Made by a program: the position numbers and the translations under genes | Part shown: one piece after another, positions 24,412 to 32,698 of the stretch | Position numbering within the stretch: position 1 is the first letter of the stretch | Layout of the letters: each line of letters starts with the position of its first letter | Source of the DNA: an uncultured Dorea sp. | Lineage (GTDB): Bacteria; Bacillota; Clostridia; Lachnospirales; Lachnospiraceae | Length of the DNA: 64,000 nt | Assembly (NCBI GenBank): GCA_910578495.1 | Contig: CAJTRE010000005.1 | Span: 1-64,000 of the forward strand | Reading direction: 5' to 3' | The notes under the pieces: model-generated | Databases searched by the model: none | The model's input: only the letters and a program-made list of their open reading frames with translations | Told to the model about the DNA's origin: nothing

Positions 24412-24582
24412 ATGGTAATAAATAAACCACAATCAAATTTAGAGAGTTGTAAAGTTGATCAGCAAGAACAGGATGAGAATGTTGGCATAGAAGGATATTC
24501 AGAGTGCCCGGCTTTTAAACAGAGATGTTTGACGGATTGCATAATTCCGTTCTCTCCCCCTGTTTTATCAGATATTGACTAA
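24412..24582 (+). CDS. Candidate RiPP precursor peptide 3 (three-Cys core)
   Basis: A 56-residue peptide preceded by GGAAGG. The acidic leader ends Val-Gly-Ile-Glu-Gly-Tyr. The core Cys32-x6-Cys39-x3-Cys43 with Phe-Lys-Gln-Arg-Cys-Leu-Thr-Asp-Cys aligns position by position with peptide 1, including its total length. The tail Pro-Pro-Val-Leu-Ser-Asp-Ile-Asp again carries the Pro-[Val/Met]-[Leu/Met]-Ser pattern. It also has a leader Cys (13), at the same residue number as in peptide 1. It stands far from the other two, behind the exporter and phospholipase genes, and is followed by a strong terminator. Confidence 0.78.
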   Translation: MVINKPQSNLESCKVDQQEQDENVGIEGYSECPAFKQRCLTDCIIPFSPPVLSDID

Positions 24583-24598
24583 GGTAAGCCTAAAAGCC

Positions 24599-24634
24599 AA
24601 AGAATGTGTATACCATATGTACACATTCTTTTGT
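24599..24634 (+). terminator. Rho-independent terminator after precursor 3
   Basis: AAAGAATGTGTA (24599-24610) pairs with TACACATTCTTT (24620-24631), followed by TTTG. Confidence 0.88.
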
Positions 24635-24659
24635 ACATTAAAATATAAGAAGAAAATAT

Positions 24660-24974
24660 ATGGACGGTGATAGTGTGGCAAGGAAAGAAAACTTTGAAAA
24701 TATGGTATCTATAATCAATTACATTCTTGAATTTAGGACTTTACCAACATGCATTGAAGTTTGGAATGGATTTTTATTGATTAAGTTTGAAGATAACAAT
24801 ATTATTAGAAAATTAGATGAATTTGGGATACAAAGTAAGCACTTAGGGTCGGAATGGTTTAGTGAGTTTAATAGGGGGCTATATGATAGTTTGCCAATTA
24901 AGTATAAAACGCACTACTACTTAGATGATCAGGGAAACTATTGTGAAATTCGGTTGCGGACAATAGAAAAGTAA
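24660..24974 (+). CDS. Small unknown protein
   Basis: A 104-residue soluble protein with two predicted helices, Trp residues (Trp-Asn-Gly, Trp-Phe-Ser) and a short Tyr-rich end. I recognise no domain. There is no clear ribosome-binding site at ATG 24660; GTG 24675 is an alternative start. Base use is A+T-rich like the rest of the island. It may be an immunity protein, but this is only context-based. Confidence 0.55.
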   Translation: MDGDSVARKENFENMVSIINYILEFRTLPTCIEVWNGFLLIKFEDNNIIRKLDEFGIQSKHLGSEWFSEFNRGLYDSLPIKYKTHYYLDDQGNYCEIRLRTIEK

Positions 24975-25079
24975 AAGACTGCCCAAAACTATAACTATAG
25001 CAATACATATATTTATACAATCTATTTACTGATGAGAATATAAGCATACAATAATAGTTGTATATATGGAGGTATAGTT

Positions 25080-25421
25080 ATGGAGTATGAAAGAATACTT
25101 GGGGCACATATAAAGGATGTAAGAAAAAGGCGTAATATGACACAGGAAACACTGGCCGAGTTAGTAGGTGTTACCAGTCAACACATTAGCAATATAGAAA
25201 CAGGTAAAACGAAGGTAAGTTTATCGACTTTCATTAAAATCGTGAACGAATTAAATATACCACCGGAAATGGTGTTGGCCGAATGTATGAGAATTGAAGC
25301 TCCAGCTTTGAAATCTGATATTATGGATATTATACAAGACTGTAATCAAATGGAGTTGAAAATTCTTGCTGAAATAATTGAATCTTCTAAAATAATTATA
25401 AGAAAACATAAACTAGTTTAA
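25080..25421 (+). CDS. Xre-family helix-turn-helix regulator
   Basis: A 113-residue protein, start ATG after GGAGG. Residues about 7-60 form a Cro/C1-type HTH (Ile-Lys-Asp-Val-Arg-Lys-Arg-Arg-Asn-Met-Thr-Gln-Glu, Gln-His-Ile-Ser-Asn-Ile-Glu-Thr-Gly, Ser-Thr-Phe-Ile-Lys-Ile). The C-terminal half is a short helical segment. Such regulators commonly control mobile elements or nearby cargo. Its own operators were not identified. Confidence 0.9.
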   Translation: MEYERILGAHIKDVRKRRNMTQETLAELVGVTSQHISNIETGKTKVSLSTFIKIVNELNIPPEMVLAECMRIEAPALKSDIMDIIQDCNQMELKILAEIIESSKIIIRKHKLV

Positions 25422-25508
25422 GACACATTATTTAGAAGTTATTCAACAGGATATATTCTGTGAATACTGATGTGCAGTTTAAGATTAAATATTAAGGGAA
25501 TAAGACGA

Positions 25509-25540
25509 GGCAACCAGTATATGGGGTTGCCTTTTGTTTT
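25509..25540 (+). terminator. Terminator after the Xre gene
   Basis: GGCAACC (25509-25515) pairs with GGTTGCC (25525-25531), followed by TTTTGTTTTT. Confidence 0.85.
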
Positions 25541-25703
25541 TGTACTCAGTGAGAGTTTATTCTGACAAATTTCATAGAGCATACATTGGTCATAGGTGCA
25601 TTATAGCGCATATTAGGTAATATAAGAACTAGCAATAAGATGATGTTCATTAGCGCTTAATATTATCAGTGGTATCAAGGAGTTGAGACAAGATGAGAAT
25701 GAG

Positions 25704-25735
25704 AAGATAACCTTTTAAAAGGGTTATCTTTTTTG
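25704..25735 (+). terminator. Terminator hairpin
   Basis: AAGATAACC (25704-25712) pairs with GGTTATCTT (25722-25730), followed by TTTTTG. Confidence 0.8.
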
Positions 25736-25800
25736 GTACAGAGGGATAATATGCATTTGATACAAATTTTTTTAGAGAATATTATAAGAAAAAATGCCAA

Positions 25801-25941
25801 ATAGACTCGTTCATGCATTCTTGTTCTTTCTTTTTGCATAAACATTCGTAATGAAGCTACACTGCCAGAATATCCTTTTTTACAAATAATCTCATGTATT
25901 TTGGGATAAGTTACCCCGTGGATTCTGATCTCATATGAAGC
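25801..25941 (-). pseudogene. ISL3-like transposase internal fragment
   Basis: Read on the minus strand, about 47 codons are open and give Ala-Ser-Tyr-Glu-Ile-Arg-Ile-His-Gly-Val-Thr-Tyr-Pro-Lys-Ile, then Gly-Tyr-Ser-Gly-Ser-Val-Ala-Ser-Leu-Arg-Met-Phe, a pattern I associate with the middle of ISL3-family transposases. Nothing recognisable continues on either side, so it is a relic. Confidence 0.55.
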
Positions 25942-26280
25942 TAATTTCCCAGGAATCCTAGCATTATTGTGAACATTTATAATTGAAAAATTAGGATTTA
26001 AGTAATTCTGTAGCGCAGTAAAGGAGTTGAACTTTCAGAATGTTTTAAACAGCAATATATAGTGCAATGTTGGGTAAGGATCTGTCATTTATAAAAAGTT
26101 GTGTAAGAGAGACTCAAAAAAATAAATAATATTTTTATCCGGCCAGTTCTGTAATAAAATGAAAATTTAGAGAGATTAAAAATCACAGTAGAATATTAAT
26201 CTTTAAGGTAAGAAAGATATGTAGGTGTTACAAAAGTTAACAACAAAAGAAGGAATTTTAATTCTATATATAGCTTTGGG

Positions 26281-26316
26281 TGGTGTCGCAATTCAAAACA
26301 GGATTGCGGCATCTTT
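26281..26316 (+). terminator. Terminator hairpin
   Basis: GGTGTCGCAAT pairs with ATTGCGGCATC (two G:T wobbles), followed by TTTCTTTTTG. Confidence 0.75.
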
Positions 26317-26380
26317 CTTTTTGTGGAGAAAATTTCGAGTAACACAGCCTTTCCCTCGTGAGAAGGCAAGATCACCGCCA

Positions 26381-26414
26381 CTCCGATTTGATTTCAAAAA
26401 ATTCAGATCGGAGG
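26381..26414 (+). promoter_or_regulatory. Hairpin that hides a ribosome-binding site
   Basis: CTCCGAT (26381-26387) is the exact complement of ATCGGAG (26407-26413), which contains the GGAGG that serves the next start (GTG 26424). If it forms, translation would be blocked; a protein or RNA could open it. Confidence 0.5.
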
Positions 26415-26423
26415 AAAAGAAAG

Positions 26424-26855
26424 GTGACATTTCATAAGGCAAAAGAAGAATATAAATGGAAACAGTGGAAGGAACAGGAGGAGCGGATTTTACGAAAATC
26501 AGGTGTCAGTGAAGAGGGGATCCAAAGGATCCGGGAATTGGACTGGCAAGATTTTAATGCGGAGCGGAGATTTTGGGAACATTTTTCTTCAAATCAGGAA
26601 GAGCTGTATACGCAAAAGACGGAAGAAGAGCCTTCGGTTGCACTGAATATCCAACAGCTGCTTGACAGTATTGAGAACGAACAGCTCTTACAGATTCTGA
26701 TGGAAACGGATAAGAAAACATTGCAGATTTTACTTCTGAAGATGTGGGGCTTCTCTGTTCGTGAGATTGCAGGTCAGATGGGACTGCCGGAAAAGACCAT
26801 TTATACACGGATGGAGCGATTAAAGAAAAAAATGAAAAAAGTTTTGAAGAAGTGA
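26424..26855 (+). CDS. Sigma-70-like helix-turn-helix protein
   Basis: A 143-residue protein with a charged helical N-terminal half and, at about 85-140, a sigma region 4-like helix-turn-helix: Lys-Met-Trp-Gly-Phe-Ser-Val-Arg-Glu-Ile-Ala-Gly-Gln-Met-Gly-Leu, then Ile-Tyr-Thr-Arg-Met-Glu-Arg-Leu-Lys-Lys. No sigma region 2 is visible, so it is more an Orf7/Tn916-like regulator than a full sigma factor. The start is GTG 26424, spaced 9 bases from GGAGG. It is the first gene of the recombination half of the element and may control it. Confidence 0.75.
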   Translation: MTFHKAKEEYKWKQWKEQEERILRKSGVSEEGIQRIRELDWQDFNAERRFWEHFSSNQEELYTQKTEEEPSVALNIQQLLDSIENEQLLQILMETDKKTLQILLLKMWGFSVREIAGQMGLPEKTIYTRMERLKKKMKKVLKK

Positions 26856-27431
26856 AGAAAAATGGAGTATCTCATCGGCTCTATATATGAAAGGGGTAAT
26901 TGCCCTAAGTTCCTTGACAACCGCATACCAGCATTACAGGTACGTTCCCAAAGATAGAAGCGTGACAGCGTAAGCGCCAGGACGGATGGGGAGAAGCACT
27001 ACAGGACTTTTACGGAACTGTTTAGTCAGAGACTATGATGGATAGTTTTATAGAAGAACTGCTAGTGTTTGTTCTCATTCCGAGCGAATTCTTACAGCTG
27101 TGAATAGACTTTCGCAGGTCTTTCGCCAGGATCATCGGAGGGGGATAATGATACGAATTTCTTCCCACAAGGAAGAGGATGGACTCCAAGTTGTAATCAG
27201 CAAGACTTTCAGGAAATCTGCGAGCGGTGCGAAGCGAAGCATCCGCCTGTAATGTTCCCAGCCATAGATATGGTGCGGCAGTCGGGGTGTCGAGGACAAA
27301 TACGGTGCCAAAGAGAAGAAGAAACGATAAGAAATCAAAAAAGAGTGTGTCGTTGATATCAGATATATGCGGCTGTGGAAGATTCCACAGCCGTATCCTT
27401 GTGGTATTAACGCCATGCGGAAAGAAGTACT
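26856..27431 (+). other. Gene-poor stretch with overlapping short open frames and a hairpin
   Basis: No gene over 100 residues. Candidates are a 28-residue frame at 26887-26973 (Met-Lys-Gly-Val-Ile-Ala-Leu), a 34-residue frame at 27148-27252 preceded by GGAGGGGG (Met-Ile-Arg-Ile-Ser-Ser-His-Lys), and a frame without start codon at 27108-27356 with Cys-Glu-Arg-Cys and three more Cys. The frames overlap each other in different phases, which suggests either a frameshifted old gene or several tiny ones. A nearly perfect 14-bp hairpin (27367-27396) follows. I cannot assign a function. Confidence 0.5.
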
Positions 27432-29405
27432 ATGTTTTATAAAGTTGAATATCAAAAAAGAGCGCACCAGGAAATGGAAAAGATCTTCCGGGTGTTATTT
27501 CCCGAACAGGGTTTGGCAGTCCGGGAAGAGCAGATTCGTCTATGCCACGAAATGCTGGATACTCTGCTGGAAGGTCAGATTGCCTTGTGTGACGCAGGGG
27601 TGGGGATTGGAAAGACCTATGCCTATTTGGTAGCCTGCGTATTATTGCGGAAATATTCCATGCTGACAGAAAGGGGAAATCCGTTGGACCAGCGCCCGGT
27701 GGTGGTGTCTACCTCAAGCATCGCATTGCAGAAAGCCATCTTGACGGAGTACATTCCATTTTTATCCAGGGTGCTGTTGGAACAAGGGATGATTCAGTCC
27801 CCTCTTCGGGCAGTGGTGCGGAAAGGGAAGGAACACTTTGTCTGTGACAACAGGCTGGAGCAACGAATCGAGGCAATCCGCCATAAACAGAAGAACGCTG
27901 CACAAAAAGAATCCTTACTGTCCTTACGAAAGCAATATGACATGGATACCGTAAAGGACCTGAGCGGGTTTGACAGAAGGCTGGTCTGTGTGCCGAAATT
28001 CTGTCCAAGGGAATGCCCGGGTAGGCAGATGTGCCGCTATCAGAGGTATCTGGAAGAATCCAGGAAACAAGATGTGTTCCTTCAAATCTGTAATCACAAT
28101 TATTTACTGGCAGATGCGTATCACAGAGCAGAAGGGTATAAGCCATTATTGTCGGATTATCGGACATTAATTGTAGACGAGGCCCATAAGTTACCGGAAG
28201 CGGCAAGGCAGATGTTTGGAAAAAAACTGTGTATGGATGATATCCAAGAAATGGCATATTATCTGGAACGGGAACATCAAAAAGAAGAGGCAAGAATCCT
28301 GCGGACAGTGATGCGTGATGCATTGCGTGTTGTTGGAGAAGAACAGCGGATTGGAAAAGGAATCCGGGAAACATTTCGTCATACAACCGATAGTGTGGTT
28401 TCCCTGTGGGAAGGCTTAGAAATGCTGGAATTCCTTTTAGAAAAGTTGGAGCGAAGTATTCCAAAGTGGATACGGAACCGGCTGGAAGAGGCAAAGGATG
28501 TGCTGGAGTGTTTTTGTAGCAGTGATGAAAAATATGTTCGTTATCTGTATTTGGATAAAGAACAGCTTCCCATTTTGTGCGCAGCCAGCCGGGAGATTCC
28601 AGGACTGCTTCGGAAGATGTTATGGGACAGGGAAGAAGGAATGTCTGCCATTTTAACCAGCGGAACGCTGAAAGCCGGAGCAGGATTTTTGCGCACCCGG
28701 CAGATCACTGGGCTGGAAGAAAGGACAGGAGTGCAGGAGTATGTGGCAGAATCCCCATTTTCCTACGAAAAGAATTGTCTGCTATACCTGCCAAAAACGC
28801 TGGAGCATTGCAGGAGAGGAAGCCGGGAAGAGGCAGTGATGGTGGCAAACCATATCCATTCCCTGATCTGTTCTACTTACGGACATACGCTGGTACTGTT
28901 TACTTCTTATACACTAATGGGAAGTGTGTACCAGATTTTAAGAGACAGCCTGCCATTTCCCATGGTGGAAGTATGGAGGCACTCCCAAGAGGAAATCCGG
29001 CGGTTTAAGACGATGGAGAATGGAGTGCTGTTTGCAGCCGGCTCCTGCTGGGAAGGGGTGGACTTTCCGGGAGATATGGTGTCTTCGCTGATTATTGTGA
29101 AGCTGCCTTTTGCAGTACCAGATCCCATCAGCGAAGCAGAGAAAGAAACGTATGACTCTTTGGAAGCCTATATTCAGTCTATCATTGTGCCGGATATGCA
29201 GAAGAAACTGCGGCAGGGATTTGGACGTGCCATCCGGACAGAAACCGATACTTGCGTGGTGTCTATCTTAGATATCCGGGCGGTGAAAGGCGGTAAGTAT
29301 CATGAAGAGGCAATGTGTGCGCTTCCGTCCTGTCCGATAGCAGAAGAATTGGGAGAAGTACAGGATTTTATCCGCAGCCGAAAAGGTGTGGAGTATTATC
29401 TGTAA
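27432..29405 (+). CDS. DinG/XPD-type ATP-dependent DNA helicase
   Basis: A 657-residue superfamily 2 helicase. It has Walker A Asp-Ala-Gly-Val-Gly-Ile-Gly-Lys-Thr near 54, DEAH Val-Asp-Glu-Ala-His-Lys near 248, a Cys cluster (Phe-Cys-Pro-Arg-Glu-Cys-Pro-Gly-Arg-Gln-Met-Cys) that likely binds an Fe-S cluster between them, and helicase motifs V and VI (Trp-Glu-Gly-Val-Asp-Phe-Pro-Gly-Asp, Gln-Gly-Phe-Gly-Arg-Ala-Ile-Arg). It starts at ATG 27432. DinG helicases unwind DNA and RNA-DNA hybrids; here it may support element replication or maintenance. It is placed between the sigma-like gene and the recombinases. Confidence 0.9.
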   Translation: MFYKVEYQKRAHQEMEKIFRVLFPEQGLAVREEQIRLCHEMLDTLLEGQIALCDAGVGIGKTYAYLVACVLLRKYSMLTERGNPLDQRPVVVSTSSIALQKAILTEYIPFLSRVLLEQGMIQSPLRAVVRKGKEHFVCDNRLEQRIEAIRHKQKNAAQKESLLSLRKQYDMDTVKDLSGFDRRLVCVPKFCPRECPGRQMCRYQRYLEESRKQDVFLQICNHNYLLADAYHRAEGYKPLLSDYRTLIVDEAHKLPEAARQMFGKKLCMDDIQEMAYYLEREHQKEEARILRTVMRDALRVVGEEQRIGKGIRETFRHTTDSVVSLWEGLEMLEFLLEKLERSIPKWIRNRLEEAKDVLECFCSSDEKYVRYLYLDKEQLPILCAASREIPGLLRKMLWDREEGMSAILTSGTLKAGAGFLRTRQITGLEERTGVQEYVAESPFSYEKNCLLYLPKTLEHCRRGSREEAVMVANHIHSLICSTYGHTLVLFTSYTLMGSVYQILRDSLPFPMVEVWRHSQEEIRRFKTMENGVLFAAGSCWEGVDFPGDMVSSLIIVKLPFAVPDPISEAEKETYDSLEAYIQSIIVPDMQKKLRQGFGRAIRTETDTCVVSILDIRAVKGGKYHEEAMCALPSCPIAEELGEVQDFIRSRKGVEYYL

Positions 29406-29584
29406 CAGGAAAAATCTCTTTCCAGCCTTGTTGTTTGTGCTTAGTTTCCGGACGTTTTTAAGAGGAAAGTTTAATACAATTTTGGGGGCGATTTTGGAGG
29501 GATTGTTGGTATTGATGAATAGATATTTAAACATGAAGAGGGTATAATGTGTATAGCGTTAAAGAGTTGGAAGGAGGTGCTGAG

Positions 29585-30703
29585 ATGGCGAAATATATAA
29601 TGGATATGCAGATTGATAAAAAGGAAGAATTTTATTTTATCCGGGAAAAAGAGAGTCATGATATTGTATATTTACCTTCCAAGTATTTAATGCATAAAAA
29701 ACGGTCAAAGTTATCACCGAATACCATACGAAGGAGTGCTTTTATATTATCCTATTATTTAAACTTTATGGATGAACTAGAATTGCATTTGGATGATATC
29801 TATCAGATGAATTACATGGAACAGCATGAACATTTTACAGATTTTCTGATCTGGTTACAAGCAGGTGAGCATAGTCGGGAAGATTACTCAAAACTTCCAA
29901 ACAATGAAACATGCAATGCATATTTAAAAGAGGTATTCCGGTTCTATACTTTTATGGAACAGGAAAACAAGCAGTCAGAAAGTTTGAAGGTGCTGTCAGA
30001 TACACAGATGATTGTAAGAAATTCGATAGGTCTCAAAAGGGTGCTGAACCGAAAGAACTTTCGAGGGTATCTAAAAGAAAAAGGACATCAAGGAAAAACC
30101 ATTGAGCAGGACAAGATTGTAGGCTTGTTGCAGGAATGTGCAAACAGCCGCGATCAGGTTCTGCTTTTATTATTAGCAGAAACGGGATTTCGAATAGGGG
30201 AACTCTTAGGTGTCCGATATGCAGAAGATATAGATTATGAGAGACATATAATTTATGTCAACTTCCGAGAAGATAATGAAAATAGGGCAAGGGCAAAAAA
30301 TGCGGAGTTTCGCAGAGCAAAAATCAGCGATGCAACCTTTGATATTTTAATGTTCTATATAGAAGATTACAAAGAATTGATCTTAGGACAGGAATATCTG
30401 TTTATCAATGTCTCAGGTGACTATGTCGGACAACCCTTTAAAGGAAGCGGAGTATATGCAATGCTGCGTAGGCTGGAAAGAAAGACGGGAATTAAAGCAT
30501 CACCTCATATGCTTCGACACTATTTCGCAAATGCAAGACGAAAAGATGGTTGGAAATTAGAAATGATCAGCCAGGCACTCGGACATCGGAATATCGAAAC
30601 GACCATGAAATATCTGAACATAACAGAGGATGAACTAATAGAAGTCAGCGATGCATTTTACAATAAGCATCAGGCACTGTATGGCGTTCAGAATTTGTTA
30701 TAA
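29585..30703 (+). CDS. Tyrosine recombinase 1 of the Tn554-like trio (TnpA-like)
   Basis: A 372-residue site-specific recombinase. The N-terminal part is the core-binding SAM-like domain (Thr-Ile-Arg-Arg-Ser-Ala ... Leu-Asn-Phe). The catalytic residues are complete: Arg in Thr-Gly-Phe-Arg-Ile-Gly-Glu-Leu-Leu-Gly, Lys in the beta hairpin, His-x-x-Arg in Pro-His-Met-Leu-Arg-His, the Gly-His-Arg motif, and the nucleophilic Tyr in Met-Lys-Tyr-Leu-Asn. ATG 29585 follows AAGGAGGTG; the upstream GTG at 29549 is less likely. Order and size (about 370 residues first) match TnpA of Tn554. It probably catalyses ICE integration and excision with the next two. Confidence 0.88.
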   Translation: MAKYIMDMQIDKKEEFYFIREKESHDIVYLPSKYLMHKKRSKLSPNTIRRSAFILSYYLNFMDELELHLDDIYQMNYMEQHEHFTDFLIWLQAGEHSREDYSKLPNNETCNAYLKEVFRFYTFMEQENKQSESLKVLSDTQMIVRNSIGLKRVLNRKNFRGYLKEKGHQGKTIEQDKIVGLLQECANSRDQVLLLLLAETGFRIGELLGVRYAEDIDYERHIIYVNFREDNENRARAKNAEFRRAKISDATFDILMFYIEDYKELILGQEYLFINVSGDYVGQPFKGSGVYAMLRRLERKTGIKASPHMLRHYFANARRKDGWKLEMISQALGHRNIETTMKYLNITEDELIEVSDAFYNKHQALYGVQNLL

Positions 30704-30721
30704 AAAAGAGGAGGCGATCAA

Positions 30722-32698
30722 GTGTCTGCAATTCGATTGCTGCAAGCGGAACGCCAAGAAGAGATACAACATCTTCACAAGCAGCTTATGTCAGGCGGAA
30801 TATTGCAGAGAGAATTAGGGGAAGAAGCAGAGAAATTCCTTATCCAAAGAAAAATCTATGATGTGATTTTAGCAGAAGAACAAGATTTACGGGAATACAA
30901 ACAAACTTTGTTGGATAGTGGGAATTATACGAAAAAGCAGGTGAAAGAGCAGTCATCCGCATTACGGAAGATACAGAAGTATTGGATAGAAACAGAATAT
31001 GGAGATCTGCTCTCAGAAATCCAAGAATGCCAAGTGTCAGATGGAGTGTTGAAGGGAAACATCAAACGATTTCTAATCCGGCAGGGAATACATCATATCA
31101 AAGAGATTGATTATATGGTACGAAGCCGATATGAAGCAGAAATGCAAAAAATTTGGGATGAAGCGAGTGTGATGAGATATTTAAAGGTCTTCGATCATAT
31201 TAAGCAGTATAGCATCCAAAAAGAAATAGAAAGTCTGCCGGGAAGAATCGAACACCGGAGGAAATATCAAGGACAGATTGTATTCCTGCCATACTTACCA
31301 GATTTGGAATTGGTTAAGGATTTTGAATATGTCCGAGATAAACAGGAACTGGTGTGGGATTTTTCAAGAAGAGCATCTGAAAAAATAAAAAAGCAGGTTT
31401 TCCTACTACTGAATTATATCTTAGACAATTTATATAGGGACGATCCCAAAGAGAGAAGAGTTCGCTATTTATTGCCATTACACTGGTTATATGATTTTTG
31501 TGTGGAGGAAGAGATTGATGATCTAGAAAGATTGGAATTAGAACAGATCCAGCGATTTGAGAAAATCGTGGAACAGAAGGTGGTCAATGTGAAAAATTCT
31601 ATGCAGATCGTTGATAACAGTCGGAAAATCTTATTTTTAACAGCACCAGAAATTCATTGGCATGCCAATGTGTGGTATATGGAACGATTTCACCTGTCAG
31701 AAGATCGGCTTAACCCAAGTAATCCGGTACAGCGACTGAGTTTTATAGAAGTTGCTAACAAAAAGAATAGGGAGCTGTTACAGGAATATGCAAAATATCA
31801 TGTAGGAATTGGTGGATTGACGATAGCGAATATCCGAGGACAACTATATGAAATAAAAAGACTTCTGGAATATTTTAAGGAAGAAGAATCCATCTGTCGA
31901 GTAGATGAAAATCAATTGGAAACTTATTTTCGGGAGCTGGAAGATAAGGATACCAAAGATGACACATTCAATAAAAGAATTGTGCATTATTTGAAATTTT
32001 ATCAGTTTTTAACTGTCCGAGGATATATGAAGGAGATACCTTTTAAACCGGAGTATTATCTGAAAAAAACGTATCCGGAACATCATGACAGAACGGTGGA
32101 AGAACAAGTTTATATGGAAATTCTGCATAAACTGTATGCATTTCCACTGGTCTCAAGGTTGATATTTTTACATTTATGGTGTACCGGACTGAGAATCAGT
32201 GAAGTGTGTACGTTAAAAGGAGATGCTTATTACTGGGATGGAGAAGATGCATGGCTAAAAGTTTATCAAATCAAGATGAAGGCAGATAAAATGATACCGA
32301 TACCGCTTGTGATGTATAGAATCATGCGTAAGTATATTGAACAGGAACATATTCGTCCGAAAGACTACATCTTTAAAGGAAAGAATGGTGGAGCATACCG
32401 TATAGGAACATTCCGACAGGAATTTCAGCAGCACTGTGATAAGAATGGGATTGCGGATGGAGATTATATTTTCAAATCCCATGATTATAGACATACGTTG
32501 GCAACTCAATTTTATGATGAGGATGTTTCTATACAGACAATCCGAGATTATTTAGGACATTTTTCGGAAGAGATGACAAAACAGTATGTGGACTTCATGC
32601 CAAAGAGAATTGAAAAAGCAAGTGATACATACTTTAAGAAACCGGAAAATGATTTGGCTTCTACCATTAAAGTTAAGAAGCGTGGTGACAGAAAATGA
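30722..32698 (+). CDS. Tyrosine recombinase 2 of the trio (TnpB-like, long)
   Basis: A 658-residue recombinase, about the size of Tn554 TnpB. A long N-terminal helical part (about 1-430) precedes the catalytic domain: Arg in Cys-Thr-Gly-Leu-Arg-Ile-Ser-Glu-Val, Lys in Lys-Met-Lys-Ala-Asp-Lys, His-x-x-Arg in Ser-His-Asp-Tyr-Arg-His, Gly-His, and Tyr in Gln-Tyr-Val-Asp. All key residues are present. It starts at GTG 30722 after GAGGAGG, 18 bases after the first recombinase gene. It overlaps the third gene by 4 bases (ATGA). Confidence 0.88.
   Translation: MSAIRLLQAERQEEIQHLHKQLMSGGILQRELGEEAEKFLIQRKIYDVILAEEQDLREYKQTLLDSGNYTKKQVKEQSSALRKIQKYWIETEYGDLLSEIQECQVSDGVLKGNIKRFLIRQGIHHIKEIDYMVRSRYEAEMQKIWDEASVMRYLKVFDHIKQYSIQKEIESLPGRIEHRRKYQGQIVFLPYLPDLELVKDFEYVRDKQELVWDFSRRASEKIKKQVFLLLNYILDNLYRDDPKERRVRYLLPLHWLYDFCVEEEIDDLERLELEQIQRFEKIVEQKVVNVKNSMQIVDNSRKILFLTAPEIHWHANVWYMERFHLSEDRLNPSNPVQRLSFIEVANKKNRELLQEYAKYHVGIGGLTIANIRGQLYEIKRLLEYFKEEESICRVDENQLETYFRELEDKDTKDDTFNKRIVHYLKFYQFLTVRGYMKEIPFKPEYYLKKTYPEHHDRTVEEQVYMEILHKLYAFPLVSRLIFLHLWCTGLRISEVCTLKGDAYYWDGEDAWLKVYQIKMKADKMIPIPLVMYRIMRKYIEQEHIRPKDYIFKGKNGGAYRIGTFRQEFQQHCDKNGIADGDYIFKSHDYRHTLATQFYDEDVSIQTIRDYLGHFSEEMTKQYVDFMPKRIEKASDTYFKKPENDLASTIKVKKRGDRK

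Larger units (their letters stand above)
25422..26423. other. Non-coding A+T-rich border of the cargo island
   Basis: About 1 kb with no intact gene. It holds three terminators (25509, 25704, 26281) and an ISL3-like transposase fragment on the minus strand, and ends in a hairpin that covers the next ribosome-binding site. The composition changes from A+T-rich to more balanced within this stretch. Confidence 0.65.
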
